A DNA stretch of 64,000 nt from NCBI RefSeq assembly GCF_020103695.1, contig NZ_JAHXBF010000005.1, positions 434,001-498,000 on the forward strand, in the 5' to 3' direction. Below, piece by piece: positions 53,417 through 61,922 of this stretch (within the stretch, counting starts at the first letter, position 1; the number at the start of each line of letters is the position of its first letter). The notes beneath the pieces were generated by a model. That model was not told the origin of the DNA, did no database searches, and saw only the letters and a program-made list of their open reading frames with translations. This DNA is from Hyalangium versicolor (lineage in GTDB: Bacteria > Myxococcota > Myxococcia > Myxococcales > Myxococcaceae). The translations under genes were made by a program, and so were the position numbers.

Positions 53417-55023
53417 GATTCCTCCTCGGACTCGCCCGCATCCGAATCGTCGCCCTCGCCCGCGCCCCCCTTCGCCGCGTCGCCCACGATGGCGAGGTAC
53501 GCCTTGGCGAACTCGGGCCCAAACAGGACGGCCGTCAGCTCCCGCTCCTCCTCCAGGAAGGCGCGGTGCTGCTCCGTATACTTGTCCCACTGCTTCGACA
53601 GGTTGAAGGGCCAGATGCCACTCACGCCCCGGCTCAGGAACTCCGGGCTCAGCCGCTGCAACAGCCCCTTCACGCCCTCGCGCATGCCGTTGAGCAGCGC
53701 GATCTGGTGGATCATCACGTCCACGAAGCCGCCCATGAGCTCCTGCACGCGGCTGGCACCCTCGGGCACCCGGAAGTCCAGCAGGTAGCGCAGGATCTCG
53801 CGCGTGCTCCGCATCCGCGTGAGCGGGTTCTGATCGTTGGTGACGGGCACCGCCATCTGCTGGCCGAACTGATCGTGCCCCTGCCGCAACTCGATGAAGG
53901 CCTTCCCGAACGTCTCCAGCACATCCGCCAGGTGCTCCAGGAAGCGCCCGATGTCCTCCTCGGACTGCAGCCCGCGGTTGTCGGACAGGTACGAGCGGAC
54001 GAACCGGTTCAGCTGCTCCCGGGCCACCACATCCACCCGGTTGCCCGGGCCTCCCGCGGGCGCGGCCCCTCCCGTGAGGGGCTCCACCTGGACGGGGCGC
54101 CCCACGTTCTTGGCGATCTCCTGGAACATGGGCTCCTGCGCCATCTCCGGCATGCGGCGCTGGAGCTGAGCAATCAGCTGGCCGCGATCCTGCTCCGGCA
54201 GAGTGTCCACGCCCCGAGCCAGCCCCTGGTGCAGCATCTTCCAGGAGGTGCGGTACGCGTTGTACAGCGGCACGAGCTGCTGGATGGTGCTCTGGAGCGC
54301 CGCGGCCCCGCCCGGCGCCTGGGGCAACAGCACCGGGATGCTGCCCACCGTCTTCTTCCGCACCAGGGCGGGAGGAGGAATGGGCGCGGGCTTCTTCGGC
54401 CCCGGCGCCTCGTCCTCGCGGACCGTGCGCAGATCCAGGGACGTGGCCTCCTCGCTCCCGTCCGCCGTATCCCCATCTCCGTCCGGAATGGCCTGAGAGA
54501 TGATCGTCCGAGGGCTCCTGTTGGTGACTTCCTCCTCCTGCTCCAGGAGGCTGTCGAGGCTCGGCAGGAGCGAGGTGCGCTGCTCCAGCTTGCGGTCCTG
54601 GACGGGGGTGGGCTTGAAGCTGAGCGCCTCTCCCTTTCCGGTCCCCTCGCTCATGATGTCCGCCAGCGCGCGGAACTGGGTGAGCCGGCCCCCGTTGTCC
54701 TTCACCGCCTTGGAGTCGCGGGAGAACTCGAAGTGCACCGAGCCGATGGACACCTCCATGCCCGGCACGACACGGGCCGGCACGTTCTTCTCGATGCGCT
54801 TGCCCCCGACGATGACGCCGTTGGTGGACCCGAGATCCACGATGGAGATGGAGCCCTTGTCGAAGCGCACGAGCGCATGAAACAGCGACACGAAGGGCCG
54901 GGAGATGGAGATGTCGTTGAGCTGGTTGCGGCCGATGCGCACCGGGGACGTGGTGAAGACGTACTGCTTCTCCATCGGCGGCTTGGACTCCACGTCCTTG
55001 ATGCGGATCACCAGGGGAAGCAT
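53413..55023 (-). CDS. FHA-domain protein of the T6SS (TagH-like)
   Basis: A 536-residue protein. The N-terminal FHA domain shows VRIGRNQLNDISISRPFVS and VDLGSTNGVIVGGKRI (phosphothreonine-binding Arg, Ser, Asn-Gly). A disordered middle part links it to a C-terminal helical domain (about 330-500; DIGRFLEHLADVLETFGKAF, MRSTREILRYLLDFRVPEG, FNLSKQWDKYTEQHRAFLEE) like that of TagH. In other species FHA proteins act in the threonine-phosphorylation control of T6SS with PpkA/PppA, which are not in this window. Coupled to the lipoprotein gene by a four-base overlap. Confidence 0.8.
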   Translation of the reverse strand: MLPLVIRIKDVESKPPMEKQYVFTTSPVRIGRNQLNDISISRPFVSLFHALVRFDKGSISIVDLGSTNGVIVGGKRIEKNVPARVVPGMEVSIGSVHFEFSRDSKAVKDNGGRLTQFRALADIMSEGTGKGEALSFKPTPVQDRKLEQRTSLLPSLDSLLEQEEEVTNRSPRTIISQAIPDGDGDTADGSEEATSLDLRTVREDEAPGPKKPAPIPPPALVRKKTVGSIPVLLPQAPGGAAALQSTIQQLVPLYNAYRTSWKMLHQGLARGVDTLPEQDRGQLIAQLQRRMPEMAQEPMFQEIAKNVGRPVQVEPLTGGAAPAGGPGNRVDVVAREQLNRFVRSYLSDNRGLQSEEDIGRFLEHLADVLETFGKAFIELRQGHDQFGQQMAVPVTNDQNPLTRMRSTREILRYLLDFRVPEGASRVQELMGGFVDVMIHQIALLNGMREGVKGLLQRLSPEFLSRGVSGIWPFNLSKQWDKYTEQHRAFLEEERELTAVLFGPEFAKAYLAIVGDAAKGGAGEGDDSDAGESEEES

Positions 55024-55091
55024 GACCTTCTCCTATGCCGAATGGCCGAGGCAGCCAAGGGGGTGCCCCGCGAAGAGGAAGCAAGAACGCC

Positions 55092-55125
55092 AAAGGGGGC
55101 CTCCGGATCCCCCGGGGCCCCCTTT
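55092..55125. terminator. hairpin between tssH and the FHA gene
   Basis: AAAGGGGGCC (55092-55101) pairs with GGCCCCCTTT (55116-55125), a perfect 10-bp stem; five T follow on the plus strand and three on the minus strand. It lies 36 bases after the tssH stop and 69 bases before the FHA gene start, and may separate the core T6SS operon from the accessory genes. Confidence 0.7.
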
Positions 55126-55160
55126 TTACGCGTGCTGAAACGCGCTGTCCCCCCCTATTA

Positions 55161-57788
55161 TCAGGCGTTGGAGAAGGCCAGGTCCCAGTCTCCACTGGGG
55201 CTCAGACCCACACGCAGGTGGGTAGGCGTCGTGCCGCCAGCCAGGTGCTCGAGCAGCTCCCGGGACAACTGGGGCATGAGCGAGGCGCGCAGCACGTGGT
55301 CCACGTTGCGGGCGCCCGAGTCCATGTCCGTGCAACGCCGAGCGAACTCCTCCAGCACCTCGGGTGCGAACTCCGTCTTGATGCGGTGCGAGGTGTGCAG
55401 CCGGCCCGCCAGCGAGTTGAGCTTCATGGCGGCGATGTCCTTGAGGATGTCCTTCGCGATGGGCACGTAGGGCACCACGGACATGCGCGCCAGCAGCGCC
55501 GGCTTGAAGTGCTTGGTGAGCGCCGGCTTGATGGCCTCGCGCACGGCCTCGATGGTCGGCGGCTCGGGGGCCTGGAACATCTGGGTGATCACGTCCGTGG
55601 CCAGGTTGCTGGTGAGGATGACGATGGTGTTCTTGAAGTCCACCGTGCGGCCCTCGCCGTCATTGAGCACGCCCTTGTCGAACACCTGGTAGAAGAGGTT
55701 GAGGACCTCGGGGTCCGCCTTTTCGCACTCGTCCAGGAGCACCACGGAGTACGGGCGCTGGCGCACGGCCTCCGTAAGCATGCCGCCCTCGCCGTAGCCC
55801 ACGTAGCCCGGCGGCGAGCCGATCAGGCGCGACACCGTGTGCTTCTCCTGGAACTCGGACATGTTGATCGTGGTGAGGAAGCGCTCGCCACCATAGAGGG
55901 CGTCCGCCAGGGCCAGCGCCGTCTCCGTCTTGCCCACGCCGCTGGTGCCTACGAAGAGCAGCACGCCGATGGGGGTGTTCGGGTTGCGGATGCCCGCGGT
56001 GGATGCGCGCACCGTCTCGGCCACCGTGCGCAGCGCCATGTCCTGGCCTCGCACGCGTCCGCGCAGCGTCTCCTCCAGGTTGAGCACGGCGGTGAGCGAG
56101 CTGGAGCGCATCTTCCCCACGGGGATGCCCGTCCACCCGGCCACCACGCGGGCCACCACGTCCGCGTCCACGTCCGCGTGCACCATGGGAGACTCGCCGC
56201 CCAGGCGCTGGAGCGTCTCGCGCGCCTGCGCCACCTGGGCCTTGAACTTCTCCTTGTCCGCGGGCTCCTTGGCGGTGTTCAGCTCCGCCACGGCCTTGCT
56301 CAGCGTCTCCACGGCGGTGCGCTGCTCCTCCCAGCGCCCGCGGATCGTCGCTACCTGATCCTGCACGGCCTTGAGGCGCTCCTCCACCGGCGTCTCATCC
56401 TCCGGCGGCGGCTTCTGTCCGGCGGCCAGCTCGCGATCGCGGGCGGCCTTCTCGCTCTCCAGCGAGGCCAGCTTCGCCTCCAGCTCCACCAGCTCGTCCG
56501 GCCGGGCGTGCTGCTCCAGCTTCACGCGCGCGGCCGCCGTGTCCAGCAGGTCCACCGCCTTGTCCGGCAGCAGGCGGCCGGAGATGTAGCGGTGCGACAG
56601 CTCCACCGCGGCTACCACGGCCTCCTCGCGGATGGTGACGTTGTGGGCCTTCTCGTAGACGGCGCGCAGGCCGCGGATCATCAGCACCGCGTCCTTCTCC
56701 GAGGGCTCGTCCACCTTCACCGGCTGGAAGCGGCGCTCCAGGGCGGGATCCTTCTCGAAGTACTTCTTGTACTCGGTCCAGGTGGTGGCGGCCACGGTGC
56801 GCAGCTCGCCGCGCGCCAGCTCCGGCTTGAGCAGGTTCGCCGCGTCTCCGCCGCCCTGCGGCCCGCCCGCGCCGATGAGCGTGTGCGCCTCGTCGATGAA
56901 GAGGATGATCGGCTTGGGTGAAGCCTTCACCTCGGAGATGACGGCCTTGAGCCGGTTCTCGAACTCACCCTTCACTCCCGCGCCCGCCTGCAGCAGGCCG
57001 AGATCCAGGCCGAGCAGATCGACGTTCTTCAGGGACTCGGGCACGTCTCCCTTGACGATGGCCAGCGCCAGGCCCTCCACCAGCGCCGTCTTGCCCACGC
57101 CCGGCTCGCCCACGATGATCGGGTTGTTCTTCCGGCGCCGGGAGAGCACGTCGATCACCTGACGCACCTCGCGATCGCGGCCGAAGATGGGATCGATCTT
57201 CCCGTCACGCGCCTTCGCCGTGAACGAGGTGGTGAAGCGCGAGAGCGCCTCCTCGCCGCGAGGCGCCGGAGCTCCACCCGCCGGAGCCGCCGCCGCACCC
57301 GCGGCAGCCACCTCCGAGGCCTCCTTGGAGGTGCTCACCACCTCTTCGAAGGACTTCTTGAGCGCCTCGGTGGAGATGGCATCCAGCTCCGGGTACGACT
57401 CCGCCGAGTAGCGAGCCGACCGGGCGATCCACTGCGCCATCAGAGCGCCCGAGCGCAGCCGCAGGGCGCCGTGCTCCAGCGAGGCCAGCAGCCACGCGTC
57501 CTCGAACCACTGGAAGAGGCTCTCGGAGAACACCGGCCGGGCGGCATTGCCCGAGCGCAGCGCGCGCAGCGTGTCCTCCACGCGCGTCAGGACCTTGGTG
57601 CGATCCACCTGGAACTGACGAAGGATGAGCGAGGCCTCGCCCTCCTCGTCCTCCAACAACTGGCGGAGCATGTGCTCGGGGATGATCTCGTAGGCGCGGG
57701 CACTGCTCGCCCGGGCGACGGCTCCCTCCAGCATGCGCGTGGCAGTGGAGGTGAGACGCCGGACGAGGGTTTTCGGTTCAACACGCAT
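55161..57788 (-). CDS. tssH: type VI secretion ATPase TssH (ClpV)
   Basis: An 875-residue Hsp100 ATPase. The N-domain (1-160) carries the sheath-binding region; the first AAA module has Walker A GEPGVGKTALVEG and FIDEAHTLIGAGG, followed by a middle coiled coil (about 400-520, QVATIRGRWEEQRTAVETL). The second has GTSGVGKTETALAL, VVLLDECEKADPEVL and SPPGYVGYGEGG. ClpV disassembles contracted TssB/TssC sheaths so they can be reused. It follows tssG by 42 bases on the same strand. Confidence 0.93.
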   Translation of the reverse strand: MRVEPKTLVRRLTSTATRMLEGAVARASSARAYEIIPEHMLRQLLEDEEGEASLILRQFQVDRTKVLTRVEDTLRALRSGNAARPVFSESLFQWFEDAWLLASLEHGALRLRSGALMAQWIARSARYSAESYPELDAISTEALKKSFEEVVSTSKEASEVAAAGAAAAPAGGAPAPRGEEALSRFTTSFTAKARDGKIDPIFGRDREVRQVIDVLSRRRKNNPIIVGEPGVGKTALVEGLALAIVKGDVPESLKNVDLLGLDLGLLQAGAGVKGEFENRLKAVISEVKASPKPIILFIDEAHTLIGAGGPQGGGDAANLLKPELARGELRTVAATTWTEYKKYFEKDPALERRFQPVKVDEPSEKDAVLMIRGLRAVYEKAHNVTIREEAVVAAVELSHRYISGRLLPDKAVDLLDTAAARVKLEQHARPDELVELEAKLASLESEKAARDRELAAGQKPPPEDETPVEERLKAVQDQVATIRGRWEEQRTAVETLSKAVAELNTAKEPADKEKFKAQVAQARETLQRLGGESPMVHADVDADVVARVVAGWTGIPVGKMRSSSLTAVLNLEETLRGRVRGQDMALRTVAETVRASTAGIRNPNTPIGVLLFVGTSGVGKTETALALADALYGGERFLTTINMSEFQEKHTVSRLIGSPPGYVGYGEGGMLTEAVRQRPYSVVLLDECEKADPEVLNLFYQVFDKGVLNDGEGRTVDFKNTIVILTSNLATDVITQMFQAPEPPTIEAVREAIKPALTKHFKPALLARMSVVPYVPIAKDILKDIAAMKLNSLAGRLHTSHRIKTEFAPEVLEEFARRCTDMDSGARNVDHVLRASLMPQLSRELLEHLAGGTTPTHLRVGLSPSGDWDLAFSNA

Positions 57789-57830
57789 CAGGAGGCTCCT
57801 GTACGGGTGCGAGAAAGGTTTTGTGAAACG

Positions 57831-59060
57831 CTAGGGGCTCGCTGGAGCCCCTTGGGCCACGGGCGACGGTAGCGGAACGATCCGAGTCCTCAAGCGAGGA
57901 ACCGCGGCGTGGCGTCCGCCTAGATAGGTATTGCGTCCGAGCTTGGCCGGTGCCTTGGGCCCCAGGCGGAAGGCGCCCAGCACCTCCTCGCTCACGCCCA
58001 GCTCCAGGGCGCACTCGAGGGGATCGCGCACCACCAGCGTCACCACCTCGCGCACCAGCGGGCTCAGATCGCCCTCGGGCAACAGGCGGTGGTACGTGGA
58101 GCCGTCCAACGGGGCGATGCCGATGATGAACTTGCCGGCGCGATCGAAGAGCTTGCCGCCGAGCATGACGTTGCGGCCCAGTTGGTAGTTGAGTTTGCCT
58201 AGCTTGGTGCGCTGCTCGGTCTCTACATCCACCCAGCTCCCGGCGAACTGGCGGACGGAGACACGGGCCTCGCCCAGCTCGTTGCGCAGCACATCCGCCA
58301 GCGCCAGCTCCAGCGTCCGAGCCGTGCGGGCCCGCGTGGCCAGCAGCGGAGCCAGGCGCAGCAGTTGGGCCACGGACAGCCCCACCAGGGGACCGCGCTC
58401 GTATGTGTCCAGGCCGGCCAGCGCCAGCACGCGGCGGGACCACACGTCATCGCCCGCGCGCGTGGCCTCGCCCTCGGGCATGTAGCGGGACAACGCCCGG
58501 TACAGCAGCGACAGCAGCCGGTGGTGGAACAGATCCAGGAAATGCCGCCTCAGGGGCCGGTCCGGATCCTCCTGGGCGATCTCCTCGACCATGTAGCCCG
58601 GCAGCGGAGACGAAGCGCCGGTGAGCCCCAGGAACGTGGTCACCACCTCGAAGATGTGCTTGGGACCGTTCTGATCGTCGCCCCACTCCGACACGCGCGG
58701 CACCAGCCGCACCTGGCTCACGTCTCCGGAGCTGAAGGTGAGCGAGGGATCATGCCGGAAGCGGATGGCCTCTTCCGCGGGCGGCCCATCCCCGCCCACG
58801 CGCACCGCGCTCGACGTCAGCCGCTCCAGCAGCGCCACCAGCGGCAGGAAGCGCACGTCCCCAGCGGCGAACTGGAGCGCCGCATCCAGGCGGAAGCGGA
58901 CGGTCTGATCCCCGCCCCCCTGCGCCTGCACATGCATCGCGCCCGACGTCAGCCGTTCGAGCCGGGACGCGAGCGACAGGGTCGCGAGCTCTCCGGACTC
59001 CTCGTCTGGCGACTCCTCCGCGTTCAGACGATCGGCTGACGGCCGTTGCGTGGGGGCCAC
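57831..59060 (-). CDS. tssG: type VI secretion baseplate protein TssG
   Basis: A 409-residue protein of the ImpH/VasB family. It includes FEVVTTFLGLTGASSPLPGY (family signature), DLFHHRLLSLLYRAL and, near the end, LNYQLGRNVMLGGK. The N-terminal 100 residues contain the usual LERLT...VRFR...GDV module twice (about 32-78 and 79-125). GTG start; the first 37 bases overlap tssF, which suggests coupling. TssF and TssG form the baseplate wedge. See findings on the duplication. Confidence 0.88.
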   Translation of the reverse strand: MAPTQRPSADRLNAEESPDEESGELATLSLASRLERLTSGAMHVQAQGGGDQTVRFRLDAALQFAAGDVRFLPLVALLERLTSSAVRVGGDGPPAEEAIRFRHDPSLTFSSGDVSQVRLVPRVSEWGDDQNGPKHIFEVVTTFLGLTGASSPLPGYMVEEIAQEDPDRPLRRHFLDLFHHRLLSLLYRALSRYMPEGEATRAGDDVWSRRVLALAGLDTYERGPLVGLSVAQLLRLAPLLATRARTARTLELALADVLRNELGEARVSVRQFAGSWVDVETEQRTKLGKLNYQLGRNVMLGGKLFDRAGKFIIGIAPLDGSTYHRLLPEGDLSPLVREVVTLVVRDPLECALELGVSEEVLGAFRLGPKAPAKLGRNTYLGGRHAAVPRLRTRIVPLPSPVAQGAPASP

Positions 59061-60766
59061 CGGTACTCCACCTGAGAGGGTTGGATGCGCAGGTTCATCT
59101 CGCTGAAGGCGTTGAGGCTCACATAGGAGGCGAACATCTCATCCAGCACGGCCCCGAAAAGGAACGCGTCCCCCAGCCCGGTGAAGCCGGCCTCCTCCAC
59201 GTCGACCGTCACCTGGGAGCCGCGCACGGGAGCGCCCTGCAAGAAGCGCGTGGCGGGCTTGCCCGTCACGTTGCGCAGGGACTCGACGCGGAGCTGGTTG
59301 GCGCGCGCCGCCGGCTGGTCCGCCGTCGTCTGGAAGTTGTAGAGCTCCAGCAGCGCCTTCAGTGCTCCAGGATCCATCAACGAGCGCTGGTTCAGCGCCA
59401 GGTGCGACAGCAGCCGCCAGTGCAGTTCCGAGCCCAGCGGCGGCCGCACGGGCTTGGTCACCGCCATGAGATTGCGGAACTTCGCCGTCGTGGGAGACGC
59501 GGGCGTGGGCATGCTCAGATCGCCCACCTGCAACCGCGAGGGAAGCGAGCGGTTGGTGCACGTCAGATCGATGGACAGCGTCTCCTCGGTCGCCGTGGGC
59601 ATGGCGTCTCGCGGGCTGCCCAGCGACAGGAACGTGTCGATGCCGTCATTGAGGGGCGACAGCGAGCGGCGCAGCCGGAAGAACCGCGCGTTGTCTCCCT
59701 GGTTGTGCGCAAAGTCGAAGAAGGGCCGGTAGTCCAGCCGATCCGTGCGCCCGGCTTGCAGGCCGGTGACGGTGTCCACCGAGTAGACCTCCATGTGCTC
59801 GGGGTCCAACCCGGCGGCGCGCAGCAGGTGCTCGTGCCCCATCGTCCCCACCCGGATGGGATCCGAGGACGTGGTGAACAGGTTCACCACCGGCGCGCAG
59901 TGCAGCTTGAAGATGTCCTTGGGCACGCGCCCGGGCAGCGGCGGCGGCCGCTCGAACTCGAAGGCCACCTCCAGCCGCTGTCCCGTAATGGACGCGGCGG
60001 CCTGCAGCCCGCGCACCTCGATGAAGAGGAATTTCTGCGGCAGCGTGAAGTACTCCTGCAGCAGCCGGTAGCCCTCGGGAGCGCGCGCCGGCCACGGCAG
60101 CAGCTGATCCTCGGGAGCAAACCCCACCGCGCGAACGCACGAGGGCGGCAGCCGCACCGGCTCGCTGCCCGCCGCGCCGCGCACCAGCACCGACTTGCAG
60201 TGCCGCAGCAGCCACACCAGCAGCGTGGAGCTCACCGCCGGCTCGCCGTGGATGAAGAGCGAGAAGCCCTCCTCCTGGAAGATCTCACTGCGCCCCTGCT
60301 CGGCCACCTGGAACTGCACGCGCAGCACCGGCGCCAGTTGCGTGGACTGATCCAACACCGTGTCCACCAGCGTCAGTGGCAGCAGATCCACCGGCCGCGT
60401 GGTGCGGAACACGCACGTCGTCCCATCCACCGGCTTGGAGCCCACCTCCGCGCCCGCGGGAATCCGCGAACGCCCGCGCAACAACCGCGCATGAGGGCTG
60501 AACTCCACCACCGAGCACGCGGGCAGCACGCGCAGGTAGTGCGGCAACAACAGGTCCACCAGTCCGTGGACCACCTCGGGCACCGCGTCGTCGATGCGCT
60601 CGCGGATGCGAGCCGTCAGGAACGCGAAGCCCTCCAGCAGCCGCTCCACGTCTGGATCGCCGCCGCGCTCCACGAGCATGCCGGCCAGCGCGGGGTTGGC
60701 GCTGCCGAATGCCTTCCCCATCTCTCGAAGATATGCGAGCTCGCTCTGGTAGTACTTGCTGAACAC
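59024..60766 (-). CDS. tssF: type VI secretion baseplate protein TssF
   Basis: A 580-residue protein of the ImpG/VasA family. It opens YYQSELAYLREMGKAFGSAN and PALAGMLVERGGDPDVERLL, the conserved TssF start. Other blocks: HYLRVLPACSVVEF, NLFTTSSDPIRV, LPSRLQVGDLS and LHWRLLSHLALNQRSL. GTG start. It lies downstream of tssE by 28 bases and overlaps tssG by 37. It is the main baseplate wedge component, binding TssG, TssE and TssK. Confidence 0.92.
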   Translation of the reverse strand: MFSKYYQSELAYLREMGKAFGSANPALAGMLVERGGDPDVERLLEGFAFLTARIRERIDDAVPEVVHGLVDLLLPHYLRVLPACSVVEFSPHARLLRGRSRIPAGAEVGSKPVDGTTCVFRTTRPVDLLPLTLVDTVLDQSTQLAPVLRVQFQVAEQGRSEIFQEEGFSLFIHGEPAVSSTLLVWLLRHCKSVLVRGAAGSEPVRLPPSCVRAVGFAPEDQLLPWPARAPEGYRLLQEYFTLPQKFLFIEVRGLQAAASITGQRLEVAFEFERPPPLPGRVPKDIFKLHCAPVVNLFTTSSDPIRVGTMGHEHLLRAAGLDPEHMEVYSVDTVTGLQAGRTDRLDYRPFFDFAHNQGDNARFFRLRRSLSPLNDGIDTFLSLGSPRDAMPTATEETLSIDLTCTNRSLPSRLQVGDLSMPTPASPTTAKFRNLMAVTKPVRPPLGSELHWRLLSHLALNQRSLMDPGALKALLELYNFQTTADQPAARANQLRVESLRNVTGKPATRFLQGAPVRGSQVTVDVEEAGFTGLGDAFLFGAVLDEMFASYVSLNAFSEMNLRIQPSQVEYRWPPRNGRQPIV

Positions 60767-60794
60767 CCGTGGCTCCCGCCTGTCACCGGCACGC

Positions 60795-61214
60795 TCACCA
60801 GACTTCGACCTTGCCGCCCGAAGTCATCTGCGTGCGGAACCGCAGCACGCCTCGGGCGTTCCTGTCCGCGGGCTGCGCGGTGATCTCGAACCGCACCACC
60901 AGCGGATCCTCGTCCGGCACGTGACGGACGCTGACGTTGCGCAGGCGCGGCTCGTACTCGAGCACCGTGGCGCGAATGGTCGCCTGCAACGTCTGAATGG
61001 CCGACGGAAAGGAGTGAACCAAGTCCGAGAAGTCCACCACTCCGAAAGTCGGCACCGTGACCGAGTCTCCTTTGCGCGTATTGAGCAATACCCGCAAGTG
61101 CTCGATGATGGAGGAGGAGACGTCCGCGTTTCGCGAGGACGTCCCTTCCTCCGACTCGATTCGTGACAGAAGCCCGCGCCCCGCCACTGTCGTGTCCTCC
61201 CGAGTCCTGCCCAC
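60795..61214 (-). CDS. tssE: type VI secretion baseplate protein TssE (gp25-like)
   Basis: A 139-residue protein homologous to phage gp25. It has the lysozyme-like core segments SSSIIEHLRVLLNTRKGDS, TFGVVDFSDL and TVLEYEPRLRNVSV (the conserved YEPRL motif). It nucleates sheath assembly at the baseplate. GTG start, 41 bases downstream of the hcp stop. Confidence 0.92.
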   Translation of the reverse strand: MGRTREDTTVAGRGLLSRIESEEGTSSRNADVSSSIIEHLRVLLNTRKGDSVTVPTFGVVDFSDLVHSFPSAIQTLQATIRATVLEYEPRLRNVSVRHVPDEDPLVVRFEITAQPADRNARGVLRFRTQMTSGGKVEVW

Positions 61215-61255
61215 CGCGCTTCCGCTTCAACCCGGAGAGCGGCGAGCCAGCAGAC

Positions 61256-61747
61256 TCAGCGCTGCGCGTCCCAGGTGTCCTCGTGCGTCACGCCACCGTT
61301 GGTGTACGTCCAACCGATGGTGTGGAACACGAAGGTGATCTCCTCGAGGGGCGGCTCGGTGGAGCTGGCCGGCACGAGGGTGTCGGGGACCAGCTGCTTC
61401 ATGCTGGCGATGCGGCCCTTCTTGAAGTTCACCGTGTAGAACTGCTCGGTGGTGCCGTCACCGGTGGGGTTCGGGCGGAAGAACTTGAAGGTGGCCTCGA
61501 CGGCCTGGTTCTCCGTCAGCGCCTTCATCAGCAGCGGCGAGGACTTGTCGATGCGCTTACGGATGAGCAGCGGCTGGTACTGGCGGCGGCCAGTGGCCAG
61601 GCTGGAGCCGGCCTCGCGCGCGGTGATGACGGACTGCTCGTAGTAGACGCACTCGATGGAATCCTGGCGTCCGAGGCTCACCTGGGTGCTCTCACCCTTG
61701 ATGTCCGTCCCGTTCGCCTTGAGGTAAAGGTGTACTGTCTCGGCCAT
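61256..61747 (-). CDS. hcp: Hcp, type VI secretion tube protein
   Basis: A 163-residue Hcp starting at ATG 61747, with AAGGAG ahead. It begins MAETVHLYLKANGTDIKGES and has RRQYQPLLIRKRIDKSSPLL and EITFVFHTIGWTYTNGGV, the ring-forming beta-barrel motifs of Hcp. An in-frame extension back to 61891 is rejected because it adds non-family residues. Hcp stacks as hexamers inside the TssB/C sheath and carries effectors. A hairpin lies upstream in the tssC-hcp gap. Confidence 0.92.
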   Translation of the reverse strand: MAETVHLYLKANGTDIKGESTQVSLGRQDSIECVYYEQSVITAREAGSSLATGRRQYQPLLIRKRIDKSSPLLMKALTENQAVEATFKFFRPNPTGDGTTEQFYTVNFKKGRIASMKQLVPDTLVPASSTEPPLEEITFVFHTIGWTYTNGGVTHEDTWDAQR

Positions 61748-61881
61748 GGCTCTCTTCTCCTTCTTCGACTGCTCGTTTGGTGACTGACTACCCGGGACGA
61801 TGAGCTGTCTCGGAGGGCCCCCCTCCCTGGTGAGCCCGGAACTGCCAATGTAGCCGCCGGATCCCACATCCCCGGCCGCTT

Positions 61882-61914
61882 GGGGCGCCATTAGGGATTT
61901 CCCTTAGGCGCCCC
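61882..61914 (-). promoter_or_regulatory. hairpin in the tssC-hcp intergenic region
   Basis: GGGGCGCC and GGCGCCCC pair perfectly over 8 bp, with a further short AGGG/CCCT stem inside. It starts 8 bases after the tssC stop. The 175-base gap, the longest in the operon, holds no other feature. It may be a partial terminator or a 3' stabiliser, with a separate hcp promoter. Confidence 0.5.
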
Positions 61915-61922
61915 CACAGCCG

